From Ctena decussata (lineage: Eukaryota; Mollusca; Bivalvia; Lucinida; Lucinidae), in the NCBI GenBank assembly GCA_963989385.1, contig OZ022500.1:115175842-115239841 (forward strand): DNA of 64,000 bases, read 5' to 3'. This document shows positions 1 to 11,697 of the stretch, one piece after another (positions within the stretch are counted from its first letter, which is position 1; each line of letters opens with the position of its first letter). The notes beneath the pieces were generated by a model. The model did not search any database and had not been told where the DNA came from. It saw only the letters and a list, made by a program, of their open reading frames with translations. Position numbers and translations under genes: made by a program.

Positions 1-384
1 AAAAACTTTATCATGAGGTATCGCTGCAAGCCTCTCACTATAGTTTCGCCATTGTAAAGACCATGATTAGCCAGCTTGAAACAAATAAAACATCCTTGAG
101 TGTCACATAAAAGGGGTTTGAAAACCTATTCGGGTCAACTAAAATGACCTATTTTCGATTTCAGTATGTTGAATAAAATGGTAAAAATACGATGTACAGG
201 CGTGGAGTCCCAATCACTATCCCGCCTATGTTTATATAGCATTGCTAGACGGGAAACCAGAACAGGAAATTGTGTTTTGTGGAGCGATTTGATATTTTTC
301 ACAATTTTTTTTCTCTACTTTATGCCAGTTATATAACTCAATATATGCACGTCAGCCCACATTTTATAACCAAACATGAAGATT
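1..384. other. No gene recognised
   Basis: AT-rich sequence without a convincing open frame, RNA gene or repeat that I could match elsewhere in the window. Confidence 0.5.
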
Positions 385-506
385 GAACCGCTTTTTACAT
401 TGATTTGAGTTGAGACATTTTTATCACCGATAGGACCATGGAGACTTTAATGTCAGTATCATAATGTATCCATTGTCTGCGTGTGAAATGAATAGTGTTA
501 CCTTCT
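385..506 (+). repeat. Inverted repeat A, left copy
   Basis: This stretch, beginning aaccgctttttacattga, is repeated in reverse complement at 2893-3039 with few mismatches. The right copy carries an extra segment of about 25 bases in the middle. The two copies bracket repeat B rather than enclosing both of its arms, so the order along the window is A, B, A', B'. No coding potential was seen. Confidence 0.8.
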
Positions 507-1644
507 TGCCGATCCTAATCTCTTGGAACTGGAAACACTCACCTAATCTACACTTTAAAATCTTTCATCAAATATTTTAGAGTGCCATAAATTGATTAGC
601 TTTTTGAGATTAGAGGCATACAGCTGCAAGATAAAGGAATAATCTGCCAACAAAAATGAACCACATGCCCACCCTGCCAAGTGATGGTAATGGTCATACA
701 TGTGTACCGTCTGAATGAGTAATTATTAACATCATTTCAAAAGTTTTAACTATGCATGGGTTTGGCGGCCATGAGGGTCATAATTGTGACAGTGTCTGGC
801 ATTTTGAGCCTTATGGAGCGAAAATCGAAAATTTTGTTTTAACATTTTCATATTTATTAGCGCTTCCAGAATAGATTTTGAGAAGCACAAAGAAATAGCG
901 CTAAGATTTACTGCAAAAGCAAACGAAATTCACACCCACCCGATTTTTTGTTTTCGTTTCACTGACTGGATATAATTTACATACCAGCTGGATAAACCTT
1001 TATAACTCTGGTTCGCGACATCTCTTTTTCAAAGATCTATAATGCCAACATTCTTAAAAGAGTGTAGATGAAGAAAATTAAACACGCCGATAGAAAAGTT
1101 GAATCACTCTTTTTCAGGAGACGTTTAGAAAATTATTAGTCAGTGCGCGGAAATACAATTAACTTTAATTGCAAATTTTATGACGTCACTTTTATTTCAC
1201 GTTTCGTGACGTCAACGTCGCACCTCCACAAGGCTCAAAATCTCAGGCACTGTCACATACAACCACAAACGTTTATACAAACATTCGTTTCCCAGGAGCA
1301 TATACGATAGGCAGGTTTAGTCTTCTGTCGTCGTTCATCTGTCCGTCCGTCGTCTGTCCATCTGTCAACATTTTCAAACGACTTCTCTGAAGCCGCTGGG
1401 TTGATTGTAACCTACAATGGCTTGTAGAGCCTCCAGGTCCTACACGGCCATCATGCACATGTATGGTAAAAACCTTAAACATCTTTTTCAAAATCTAATT
1501 ACCGATGTTTTTGAAACTTGGTACTCGAGTACTGTTTGGAATTCGAGTACTATTTGTTCAAATCATGACCCTGAGTTGTCCTTCAGCCTTTTTTATGGCA
1601 AAGTTGACTTGCTCCCTTATGCTTTTGTATGAGAAAATGACATA
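507..1644. other. No gene recognised
   Basis: There is no convincing coding frame. Two TGACGTCA-like (CRE-type) palindromic sites lie near 1182-1215, but nothing shows that they are used. The stretch is probably inert or repeat-derived. Confidence 0.4.
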
Positions 1645-2227
1645 ACGTAAGTAGTAAAGGGCGACACTCTGGGGACGCCGCCCGAAGACTAAGTCCGCAG
1701 CCGGGGGGGGAGTCTCCGGCCGGGCGTCCCCAGAGATGACACCGCTCTAGTTAGCTCGAAAAGGCTAGTTTGAAATAACTTAGTCTTTTTCATGGGGGAA
1801 AGTCTATGTAATATGGCATAGGAGATGTCGTAAGAGGCTATACAGCAATATGCGTCTGCTATGAGTCTCTTGGTCTTGTATCTCAAGACCTCACTATACC
1901 AGAGGCATAACTCCATAGCGTCAGCTGATGGTGTGAGTTGCTGTGGCATACTCTTGTTCATTCGGTTAAATTTCCGAGGCTTTACAGTAATATGCGTCTG
2001 CTATCAGTCTCTTGGCACTGTATCTCAGGGCCTCACTATACCAGAGGCATAGCTCTATAGCGTCAGTACTTGTTCTTGGGGATTATAAAATCTTGTATCT
2101 CAAGATTTTAATGTTCTGGACTGAGATTATTCCTTACTAGCCTTCTAAAGCCTGACTACTACATTTGATGACGAGAAGATCTCTGCCCCCAGTGTGATTG
2201 AACTTGTGGGTATCTAGTGGAATGTCC
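1645..2227 (+). repeat. Long inverted repeat B, left arm
   Basis: About 580 bp that recur in reverse complement at 3040-3619, at roughly 90 percent identity by eye. The outer end carries a GC-rich block (ctctggggacgccg) and the inner end reads into a 52-bp tandem repeat. Each arm contains an imperfect internal duplication with a period near 145 bp (compare 1832-1940 with 1976-2070, both containing gtctctTgg and tatctcaggacctcac-like text). The open frames seen in both arms are mirror images and look non-coding. The structure fits a foldback or long-TIR transposon; the family was not identified. Confidence 0.85.
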
Positions 2228-2425
2228 ACATATCCACATTGAAAATGTGGAGCTGATGTGGATGTCCAGTGGAAGGTCCACATATCCACATAGAAATTGT
2301 GGAGCTGATGTGAATGTCAAGTGGAAGGTCCACATATCCACATTGAAATTGTGGAGTTGATGTGGATGATGTGGACTTGATGTGTATGCAATGTGGAGGT
2401 TCCACATGTCCACATCTACACATTA
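2217..2425 (+). repeat. 52-bp minisatellite
   Basis: Units starting gtggaaggtccacatatcca begin at 2217, 2269 and 2321, giving an exact 52-bp period. A fourth, decayed unit follows. Each unit has a short internal palindrome (gtgga...tccac). The array starts exactly at the inner end of the left B arm. Confidence 0.9.
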
Positions 2426-2892
2426 GACAAATCGGCTTACCCTGTCCCATTTCTGACAGACTGACACAATGCATCTCAAAACCTCACTGTTACAATAATA
2501 AGAACTAGGAAGAAAAGAACAAATAACAACAGATTAAATTCAGAACAACTTTATTTGTCCCGTTCACCTATTCATTACGACAGACAGAGGATTAGGACCG
2601 TCCTACTGTCTTCGTTTACATAATGATCATTAGTCTTTTATAGTAAATAAAACTCTTTTGATAGGTTCCACTGCAGTTCTACTATTATTTAAATGATCTC
2701 AATGCTTTGCCAGCGCTGAAATGGTTAATTTCAAAGTCCTATCAAGAATCAGTGTCATTGGGTTTCCTCTTCAACAGTTAAAGTTGGTCTTTCTTATTCG
2801 TCATGTTTTCGTTCAAGTAGATATCTTCTTTTTTACACTGCATATTGCATCGCCTCTTCTTCATCATAGTCTTCATCTTCTTTCAATCTGTG
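2426..2892. other. Spacer between inverted repeats
   Basis: AT-rich stretch between the minisatellite and repeat A'. No transposase-like or other recognisable protein is encoded here. Confidence 0.4.
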
Positions 2893-3039
2893 AAGGTAAC
2901 ACTATTCATTTCACACGCAGACAATGGATAAATTATCGAAGGAAGAAATTATAAGGAATTCATGATACTGACATTAAAGTCTCCATGGTCCTATCAGTGA
3001 TAAAAATGTCTCAACTCAAATCAATGTAAAAAGCGGTTT
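2893..3039 (-). repeat. Inverted repeat A', right copy
   Basis: Reverse complement of 385-506 with about 25 extra bases internally (near 2935-2960). It abuts the right arm of repeat B directly, with no spacer. Confidence 0.8.
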
Positions 3040-3619
3040 GGACCTTCCACTAGATACCCACAAGTTCAATCACACTGGGAGCAGAGATCTTCTCGTCATC
3101 AAATGTAGTAGTCAGGCTTTAGAATGCTAGTAAGGAATAATCTCAGTCCAGAACATTAAAATCTTGAGATACAAGATTTTATAATCCCCAAGAACAAGTA
3201 CTGACGCTATAGAGTTATGCCTCTGGTATAGTGAGGCCCTGAGATACAGGGCCAAGAGACTGATAGCAGACGCATATTACTGTAAAGCCTCGGAAATTTA
3301 ACCGAATGAACAAGAGTATGCCACAGCAACTCACACCATCAACTGACGCTATAGAGTTATGCTCTGGTATAGTGAGGTCTTGAGATACAAGACCAAGAGA
3401 CTCATAGCAGACGTATATTGCTGTATAGCCTCTTACGACATCTCCTATGCCATATTACATAGACTTTCCCCCATGAAAAAGACTAAGTTATTTCAAACTA
3501 GTCTTTTCGAGCTAACTAGAGCGGTGTCATCTCTGGGGACGCCCGGCCGGAGACTCTCCCAGGCTGCGGACTTAGTCTCCGGACGGCGTCCCCAGAGTGT
3601 CACCCTTTACTACTAACGT
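3040..3619 (-). repeat. Long inverted repeat B', right arm
   Basis: Reverse complement of 1645-2227, sharing the GC-rich outer end (gtccccagagtgtcaccc) and the internal duplication of about 145 bp. The two arms are separated by roughly 0.8 kb that contains the minisatellite and A'. Confidence 0.85.
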
Positions 3620-4975
3620 AGATTTCTTGGACATTTTAAACGCGCTGGTATAATTTGGTTGATTGTTTTGGGTTTAACGGCCCCTTGAGACAGTATTTTA
3701 GTCTATGTACCGAATCGTCTCTCAGAGACAGGGAGAAAAAAAAGATAGGATAGGTGAGAATGAAAGGTCCAAACAACCCCATCCCGCACCTACTGCAAGG
3801 ACAGCAGGCCCTTGTCCTACCGTAAGCTAGAACGTCAGTAGGACGCCAAAATGCCGAAAGTTTCACGACATCTTCACCCATTCAACCGCCCCTACTTTGG
3901 TATAAAAGTTGGTACATACGAAACTCAATATATATATACGAACAGTCAACTAAAATAGTTTGTGAGTAACAGAGCCAAAGGCTACGACCTTTGACCAAAG
4001 TCACTCATATTTCAACAATTTAAAAAATCTTCTCTTCCAAAGCCACTATGCCGACTAAAACCGAATTTCATATGGAGCATTCAGGGCTTACGGAGTCTTC
4101 GACTCAGATGACCTAAAAAGCTCTGCGGCCTGGCACCACAAAGCCTTGCAAAATTCGGACAACATCATAGGACGGCCAGTAGAAAAAAATCTACCGTTGG
4201 GTTGGTTTTGCCGTGCATAAATCTTGTCCATGGATTGGGATGTTGTTCCAGATCCATGTAATTGTTTGGCTTGCTCAGCGCTTCTCTAGCTCAGTCACAG
4301 TGTCAACATAGAAAACAAATGAGGACTCATAGCCAAACTAACACTGATGGCCAGAGCTAATGAGAACGAATAGATAAATCATTGAGGCTATCTAAACGTT
4401 AAGTCCGGTTCTGACGAAAACTTTAACGTAACATTTTCTATCTCCTGATCTTAAACTTTCTAGTGAAATGTCATTGATATAGCTGACGGTACCCAGTAAG
4501 AATTAAAATCACCCAAGACATCGAAAGAAGGAGAAATGCAGCCGACTAAACAGAACGTCACACTTTCCACAACAGACACACTCATTCTCCACCTCTCTCA
4601 ATCTGGGCATATTTATGTGCAGTTCATTATCAGCACATGGCTTTCACCTACGTTTGAATCTATTTTTTGGGGCTTTGAACCCACTTTGAACTACTTATCA
4701 CGCGGAAGTGGTTAAACACGTGTTTGCTTAATAAAATCTTCATTTCTTCTAGCTACTGATGTGTAAGAGTTGTTAGCAATTAGCTTTTCTGCCAATAAAG
4801 AGTCATAATACTCACAGTGGGTTAGTTTTGTATGATACAGAATACTTTTTCTGACAGATTATTGCAATGAAATTGAGCTGTAGATATGTATAGTATATGG
4901 GTACTATTTACAGAAACAGAGGTGTGATTAGGTGCTTGCATTTAGTATCCATCGCCTGCCAATTATAATTCAACC
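3620..4975. other. No gene recognised
   Basis: No open frame with recognisable protein features and no repeat matched elsewhere in the window. A short (TA)n run lies near 3928-3938. Confidence 0.4.
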
Positions 4976-5905
4976 ATGTCTGTGTATCTGAATGGACTAG
5001 TCAGTGAAAATAAAAATCCAGTAACTAAATCCATACTATGTTTCGGGCGTGGCCATCAAATTGATAGTAAGTCTAGAAACGGCCGCACTGTAGGGATCAA
5101 CGAGGTCATGGTGTCTCCCAAAGAACTTTTTAAGCGTTTACACATGCTTCGCTCTGTGATAACCCTTTGACAACAAGTTAGTGGTGAGTAGCTTCCCTCT
5201 ATCAACAAAGGCTTGGTATTTGAAATAGGGTCAAGCATAGCGGAATAAGAGACACAAACTCCGTATGCAGGTGCCGAGGGAATATTGCTACTCAGAAATG
5301 GAAAGTTAATTATGGGGAAATTAAAGTCGTCATAAATAATAAGCCTCATCAATGACCCTGATACGGCCTGACAACGAAATCCAGGGAAATAAACCGTAAT
5401 TTTAAAGCCTGATAACAAGCTTTCCACTGTCAATATAGAGATGGCAATCTAAGTATGATGCAGATGAACCGGACTCTGCAATGTCCTTAATTTCATGTTC
5501 ATATGGATAGATAGATCAGTAAACTACAACATCTTTGAATTATTCAGGATAGAACATTATCTGTTTACCTATAGATGGAGTTGGATTGCTGTGCGAGGCG
5601 GGTTTTTTGCTGCTTTTAAGAGTCCCTGTATGAACTCCGCCTTATACCTGTAAAGAAATAAGTCGGCAAGTAAAGGAAGCAGTTAGTGGCCACGGGAATG
5701 TCAACTGTCAGTTGAAAAATTGGCCACTGAACTCCACGTTTATATTGTCTATAAGAAATTCCACCACTTTAATGACATCAAGTTCAGAATATTTTGTTTG
5801 ACCATCAGAGTGGTCCTTAACGAACTATGTGTAAAGATATCCAAAAACATTGTATTTATACCCACGATTTCCGTTTTCGTGAAAGAAACAATCAACTGTT
5901 TATAG
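4976..5905 (-). pseudogene. Degraded reverse transcriptase, copy a
   Basis: Read on the minus strand, frames in several registers match the C-terminal half of the RT family seen better at 41676-43330. Visible pieces are a decayed thumb-side motif (YDDFNFPIINFPFLSSNIP, encoded near 5290-5340), then SAPAYGV, then a basic tail. Upstream, near 5690-5905, lies a segment equivalent to the IDN..VEF stretch that leads to the GTNCAPL box. Stops and frameshifts are frequent, so this is not functional. A further upstream piece seems to continue at 6438-6560 beyond the SINE. The RT type looks Penelope-like (motif A DFSTLYTT, motif B MGTNCAPLLADLF in related copies), but that family name is inference. Confidence 0.6.
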
Positions 5906-6170
5906 ACGTTTGCGAAAAAGTGGAGGGCAGAAAAATCGATTTAATTTCATTACCATTGGATAGATTGCCTACCGGAATCTGTTTCCCATACGAACTCGTG
6001 CAATGAAATTCAGATTTTTTTATTTCTTTTTTTTTCTTTCAAATAAAAAGTTCCTTTATTAATAATTACCGTTTTTTCTCTATTTCATGTCATTCTTACA
6101 TAGGAGGTAACCATAAAGGTACAACAGCCATTCTTCTTGCTTCTTTTGTTACTATACTTATACTATTTAC

Positions 6171-6437
6171 CGCGTAGCGCAGTCGGTAGGGCACCTGACT
6201 TATAAGTCAGAGGTCCTGGGTTCGATACCCGGTTTGGCCACATACTTTCGTTTCCCCAACCGCTGATTCAAGAAGGGCAGTTGCCAGTTACTGGTGAAAA
6301 TATGTGCACTTAGTACTGTTTAAACGCTTAGGAGGTCTAAGCCTGTCCAGGAATAGTGTGGTAAGGTTAGCTGACCGACCCGACATGACCATAGCTGTTT
6401 ACCGTGGACGTAAATCAACAAATCAACCAATCAAAAA
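6171..6437 (+). mobile_element. tRNA-headed SINE, copy 1
   Basis: The first 70 bases are tRNA-like: an A-box region (tagcgcagtcggtagggc) and a B box (ggttcgatacc), ending ggtttggcca. A body of about 190 bp follows and is shared with 12729-12974 and 32604-32876; the tail reads aaatcaaccaatcaaaaa. A 9-bp direct duplication, ACTATTTAC, flanks the unit at 6162-6170 and 6438-6446, the mark of target-primed insertion. The anticodon-arm stem ctgac/gtcag closes a loop of six, not seven, bases, so it is a SINE head and not a working tRNA. It may belong to the molluscan RUDI/V-SINE type; not verified. Confidence 0.85.
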
Positions 6438-6597
6438 ACTATTTACAGTGTGATCTGAAATCGTTTTGGATCCACGTCTGATTTTACGCCACTTTCAGCC
6501 TACAAATCACATTATTTCTGAAAACCACCCTTAAATACCGTAATGATACTTAAAAGAGCCGAATCATTTTCATGTTCGCTTTCCTTCTTCTTTAAGA

Positions 6598-6789
6598 TAT
6601 GATCGTCTAGAAGCAAATGCTTTCCTTGAAGAACAGACCCCTATGGCAAGGGTTTTGTCATCCAGGAAAGCAAGCAGCCTCTGGGCACAAAACTTTGAAT
6701 CAACATCCTTTGATATTTCCACAGCAGAGGGAGATCTTGATCTTCTAAAACAGGATTGGGCCCCTACGTTACATAAAGATCCATATTAG
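6598..6789 (+). CDS. Unrecognised coding-like fragment
   Basis: A 63-codon open stretch runs from 6598 to the TAG at 6787-6789, with a protein-like composition rich in Asp, Glu, Leu and Ser (for example LEANAFLEEQTP and FDISTAEGDLDLL). No start codon or clear splice acceptor defines the 5' end; a weak pyrimidine-rich tract precedes it at 6575-6595. It lies between two divergently oriented RT remnants (minus strand up to about 6560, plus strand from about 6800), so it may be a piece of captured or mobile sequence. I do not recognise the protein, and chance cannot be excluded. Confidence 0.2.
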   Translation, partial: YDRLEANAFLEEQTPMARVLSSRKASSLWAQNFESTSFDISTAEGDLDLLKQDWAPTLHKDPY

Positions 6790-6889
6790 CAATTATATAT
6801 TGCGGGTTCGGCTGAGTGCTCATCTTAGTATCTCTTTCAGATTCAAGAATTTTTACGGCAGTTAAGGATGGTATACAAAAAATGTGAGT

Positions 6890-8190
6890 TATCTTACGCG
6901 AGAAGTGGCGTAAATCAGATGTGGATCCTAAAATATTCTAGAGAACTTTTAGAAAATTTATACGCTCAAAGCATTTTTTGAAGAAGATAGCATCAAAACC
7001 TTTGATTTCACAAAACCACACGACAAATTAAATATAAATCAAAAGAAATTATAAACAATTGTTTCTTTCAACAACAAAAAATAAATAAATAAACGGAAAT
7101 CGTCGGTGTAAATACATTGTTCTTAGGTATCTGGTCACATACTTCGTTCAAGACCACTCTGATGTTCCTACAAAATATTTTCAAATTGATGTCATTAGAA
7201 TGCAGAATGAGAATTTTTATCGACAATTTTTACTTGATTCTTCAATTGACAGTTGACATTCTAATGGGCACTAACTGCGTCCTCTTACTTACCGACTTTT
7301 TTCTTTACCGGTATGAGGCGATGTTCATACACGGCTCTTAAAAGCGGGTACGAAACACCTTGCATAGAAATTTAATTTCACCAACAGGTACGTAGATAAT
7401 GTGATGTCTCTGAATAATTACAAAAAAAGTCGGAGCTTATTGCCCTCATCTATCATGTGAACTTGAAATTAAAGGTACCATACAGTCCGGTTCATCCGCC
7501 TCAGATTGTTTTTCTATATTGACAACGGAAAGTTTGTTTCTAGGCTTAATGACAAAGGGATGACTTCTTCCGCCTTATACTAGATTGATTTCTATATATT
7601 GACAATAGAAAGTTTGTTTCTAGGTTTTATGACAAGAGAACGACTTCGAGTGTCCCATAGTAAACCTTCCAGTTCTGAGTAGCAATATTCCTTCGGCACC
7701 TGCATACTGAGTTGATCGGAGTGTGTCTCTCAGCTACTCACCTATGCTAGAGCCTGTTTCAAACATTGAGACCTGGCTGCCTATCAGTTCAGTGTTGTCA
7801 CAGGGTTATCGCAATGCGAAGAGTCAGCACTAAAAGTTCTATGGGAGACACCATGTCCCGGCACCACGCCCTCGTTGATCCTTACAATGTGGCCGTTTCT
7901 AAACTTATTTCCGATATTGATGGCCACAGCCGAGGCATATCAAAGCTATCATTTACCGCACCATCATTTTCACTGACTTATCCAAAGATACATTCACATG
8001 ACAGGTGTATAATAATAGGCAGGTACGCTTACTACTCGCGAGCACCCGATGGCATCTCTGTTTTGGGGTCCATGCCTGTGTATCTGATATATTATGGAAT
8101 TGTCAATGCTTATAAAAGTTACGAGTTCGGACTAATGATTTGGGCATTTGACCAATTTTACTTTGACGTTGAATCAACGTTAATTTTATG
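6890..8190 (+). pseudogene. Degraded reverse transcriptase, copy b
   Basis: The plus strand shows the RT family in order but broken by stops and frameshifts. A motif-A-like region (IKTFDF in related copies) lies near 6985-7010. It is followed by LIDN-like text near 7220, motif B MGTNCVLLLTDFF near 7264-7302, and a motif C whose second Asp is lost (RYVDN near 7385-7400). The C-terminal part ends LVDPYNVAVSKLISDI near 7870-7920. A duplication of about 100 bp involving gaaagtttgtttctagg lies at 7525-7640. The mutated YVDD box and many stops make it inactive. The orientation is opposite to copy a, so the two relics are head to head across about 6600-6800. Confidence 0.65.
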
Positions 8191-8674
8191 CTGATTTGTA
8201 AGAATGGCGGGAAAACATAAAATGTACAGATTCATCTAAATTCTTCACCAAAGCTAAGATAAATACTAGACTTATTCTCTAACTGGCCTTCAGAATGAAA
8301 GTAGTTCCCGCTGAGCCATATGGTACGATTTAGATAATAGAGTTAGAGATGCAATAATAACGATTAAGATGATAATTCTTGAGATGTAATAATAACATTA
8401 AGCAATTATCACTGATGAGTGCTGATATTATCAATAATTATATGATGAACGTAGTCGTCAACAGGCAATTTTCTACTTACGAAACTTCGCAAAGGGGTAT
8501 TTGGAAAAAAGTGCTACATACCATTTCGTAGACTTTTTGTGATTCTAAATGTGAAAGATTCTGAATACCGTAAAACTTCTAAAATTGGGATACCTAAAAT
8601 AATTACCATCATTGACCCAAACAGTTTCGTTTTACACAGAGGATCTTACATAAGTGCTCATGTATTATTGAATG

Positions 8675-8754
8675 TATTAAACGAGTTGGGGAAAAAGATA
8701 AGATGCGAGGCTCTGCCGAGCATCTTATCGTTTTCACCAACGAGTTTAATAAAT
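8675..8754 (+). repeat. Near-perfect hairpin
   Basis: Left arm 8675-8711 (tattaaacgagttggggaaa...) and right arm 8714-8754 are imperfect reverse complements around a short GC loop (ctctgcc). It resembles the terminal palindrome of a MITE. Fragments of possibly related end sequence (cactctcagatgcgacg) occur at about 10153-10170 and, inverted, at about 38845-38865. Confidence 0.65.
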
Positions 8755-8838
8755 TTGATAATACAGGAGCACGAATGCAAGATTCGATTTATCATATGGC
8801 ACTAAAATCGCATTTTATTAGCAAAATTTGCACTAAAG

Positions 8839-10026
8839 AGACGTTCTCAGTTAAGCTGGGCCATTCGCGGACAAAAATGGCCATATATCCAACCATGCCA
8901 GAATTCAAGAAAAAATCACTACAATAATGCTCATTATATCTGCTTCAAAGCTTTAAAATATTTTCAGATAATAGTTTTAGATTATGGAATACCAACCATG
9001 TTTAGAGACATACCCTAACAATTAGAAATTGCGTGTTTTATGACGTTATTTAGATACGTTGAAGGACGATGTCGCATATGATTTCTTTGACATGCGTACT
9101 ATTGCACATTTACTAATATACTAACATTTGATTGTTTTGGCTGGTTTCAATTTAAAATGCTTGTCTTTGTTTTTTTCGGAAGAAAGGTGTTTTCTATGAA
9201 GCGCTGCTTAATCAAATGACGTCAACGCTTTCAAAACGTAGTCTTAGTGACGTTGTGACGTAAGTTACGTGTGACGTAGGTTACAGTACACACTTTTTAA
9301 CGTTTTTATACCAGTTAATGTTTCAGTGCATGAAATCTAAGCACACCATCTTGTAGCTGTTAATAGGCAGAATTTTGCACATGATTTTCATAGCGATTGC
9401 TTTGCCCAGTTTTAAATATAGCCCGTGACGTAAGGTTACATTCTTACAGAAAAATGCTGGGGTAATGTATTTTGAAGTCGAGTAAATTATACAAAGTGGA
9501 GCAAATTTGCACAAATGATATAAAACATTGAAGAACGCATATTTCTTCGCGTGATCATGTAAGTTTTATGATGCTGGGCCATTTTAGTTAACACATGTAT
9601 CATGAATTTACCGCTGTGACGTAGGTTACATAAAATTTGCGACATTAGTTCCCAGTCTCATTTCGTAGCAAAAACTACCCTATAGATATTGTTTAAGCAG
9701 GGAAATATGTAAGAAATCACCTGAATTTAATAATGGAACTCGATTTTAAGCAGTGGTTCATCTTTTTTAGCCGTGCGGCGTTCATATCTATGCAACGGCA
9801 ATATTGCGACATTTAAAAACGTCGCCTTTTTAACCAGGGTATCATTATTCGAACCAGTGTTAAAAATGTCTAACAAAACGCATTTATGTCTTGGTACTTT
9901 TAACTACTTCTTTAGACAGAGGGCTACTTGTCAGAGGGTAATCAGAACCATTTTTTTGTAATTTGAAGACAGGTAATACGAAGGACAAAATTAATAGCTA
10001 ATGGCCCAGCTTAACTGAGAACGTCT
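8839..10026. mobile_element. 1.2-kb element with perfect 27-bp inverted ends
   Basis: Bases 8839-8865 (starting agacgttctcagttaag) are the exact reverse complement of 10000-10026. The interior is about 1.13 kb and AT-rich, with no transposase frame, so this would be a non-autonomous DNA element. No target duplication is evident just outside the matched ends, so the true borders may lie farther out. The interior holds a cluster of GTGACGTA(A)GGTTAC repeats. Confidence 0.55.
9248..9630 (+). repeat. Dispersed GTGACGTA(A)GGTTAC motif
   Basis: The motif occurs at 9255-9268 (with aagttac), 9271-9284, 9425-9439 and 9616-9630, and a partial TGACGTT lies at 9248. TGACGTA is a CREB/ATF-type half palindrome. 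Four near-identical copies in 380 bp are beyond casual expectation, but regulatory use is unproven and they may be structural repeats of the enclosing element. Confidence 0.4.
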
Positions 10027-10767
10027 GTAAAACGTCACGATTTCGCCATTAGAAAACGCGACGTTTTTTATGGAAGTCAACGTATAACGTTACGACGTAA
10101 TTTGCATATTTAATCCACTAGTGTATTATCGTTTTTAATGCATGGCTTTATTACACTCTCAGATGCGACGTCATATGATAAAATGCAGTAATGCATCAAA
10201 AAATCTGATGGAATGGCAAACAGTGAAGACCCTGATCAGACTGCCACCAAAGGAGCAGTCTGATCTGGTTTGCACTGTTTTCTCAGACCTATCTGTCCTA
10301 TTTTTAGAATTTTTACGACAACTGTGATTCTACATGTGCAAGATTCATTATAAAATGAATGTTTCAAATCATTCTGAGAAACAGAAATGTCACTTACTAT
10401 AAATAATAGAATAGAATAGATAAATAATGCCCTTTAACAAGTAAATAGACAGGTTTTGGTGCTTTGTAGACCTTGAGATTTACTTGTTTTCACTTTTGTT
10501 GAGGCTAATACGTGTGTTTATATTCAGAAAGATCTATCTTAATACTGTTTTTCCTATCGTTTTATTGCTTTGTTGCCTGCGACGTATTTTCATAAACTTC
10601 TCAAATGTTGCCTTTTCGAAGAAAAGCGAGGGGACATATAGTATTCGGGTTTCCGTAGTTCCGTGGTCCCGTAGTTCAGTCCCCCATAGACAGTGGTTAT
10701 CTTGTATGCGCCACTCCTCCCATAGTTTGCAATTAATCTTTTTGTGACTGCAGGGTTTTCTTCATGA

Positions 10768-11150
10768 TGTGACTTTTGGGTTGTGGTTGGATACTTTTTA
10801 ATACATTGTATTTTTCTCTCTTTGTCAGCTTAGTCATTTAATGGCATTAGAAAATCTCCTGAATGGTTTAAAAAAAAAGGTAATCACCTTGTCTCAGACT
10901 ACTCGTACATTTTTCATGGATGTTTTAAAAGTAGCAGGCTTCTTTTACTCGATTTGTAAATGAGCATATGGCTTTGGGGTTGTGGTCGAATAATGTTTTG
11001 CCACTTTTTCTCTCTGCAAACTAAGTCATTTTTCGGCATCAGAAGAGCTACTTAATAGGTATTTTATTTGCGCATTTTCTCCAACAATTTTTCATGAAGC
11101 ACTCTGAAACTTTTCAGGATACTTTATCATGGTCTATATATGAATGTGGT
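10768..11150 (+). repeat. Decayed tandem duplication, period about 200 bp
   Basis: Two successive blocks share text in the same order: gggttgtgg, then ttttctctct, then ttagtcatt or aagtcattt, then ggcatTaga-like sequence, then atttttcatg. They begin near 10778 and 10978. Similarity is moderate and non-coding in appearance. Confidence 0.45.
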
Positions 11151-11649
11151 TTGGAAATATAAATGCACCTTCACCAAATTTTGTGCGACATATGCACATT
11201 TCTGCACATTTAACATCTTCAGTGTCTCAAAGGCTCAGAATAATCCTCGAATTAATTTTGTTACTTACTTTTGACCTTTTATTCATTTTCAGACTAAAAT
11301 ACTGTCAAAGTACATGGCTATGGGTACCTTCTATGTGCAACTCCGAGTCTCGTCGCAGAGTTTTAAACCAGTTTCTTTTTTGTTTGTTTGTTTGTTGCTT
11401 TTGAACTATAAAGTTGCTTTTGCCACAGTGAAAAGATATGTCTGTGGTTTACATATATTATCCGTAGATTGTAATGTTTCACGCATACATGGATTTGTCG
11501 AATTCGCTTGTTCGACTTTTGGAGACGGTATACGAAACTAAACGCGGCTATTTTTGATATTCTCGAGTGCTCGAGCTTTATGAGTTGCATATTTTCAAGT
11601 GTGCTAAGACCAAACATCAAAGATAACGTGTACGTGTGTGCATGTGTCG

Positions 11650-11652
<3 letters not shown>

Positions 11653-11696
<44 letters not shown>
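11653..11696 (+). repeat. (TG)n microsatellite
   Basis: Uninterrupted dinucleotide run of about 22 TG units. Confidence 0.97.

Positions 11697-11697
<1 letters not shown>

Noticed and set aside
1182..1215. CREB-regulated promoter
   Set aside because: Two TGACGTCA-like sites alone, with no exon, TATA box or start nearby, are not enough.
2159..2474. Repetitive His/Trp/Ser protein on the minus strand
   Set aside because: Translation of the 52-bp minisatellite; open only because the unit lacks stops in that frame.
1689..3616. Conserved protein encoded by both arms of repeat B
   Set aside because: The similar frames on opposite strands simply follow from the inverted repeat; composition and frequent boundary stops do not suggest selection on protein.
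6171..6240. Functional tRNA gene
   Set aside because: The anticodon stem closes a 6-base loop, the same head with the same downstream 190 bp recurs three times, and target duplications flank two copies: it is a SINE head.
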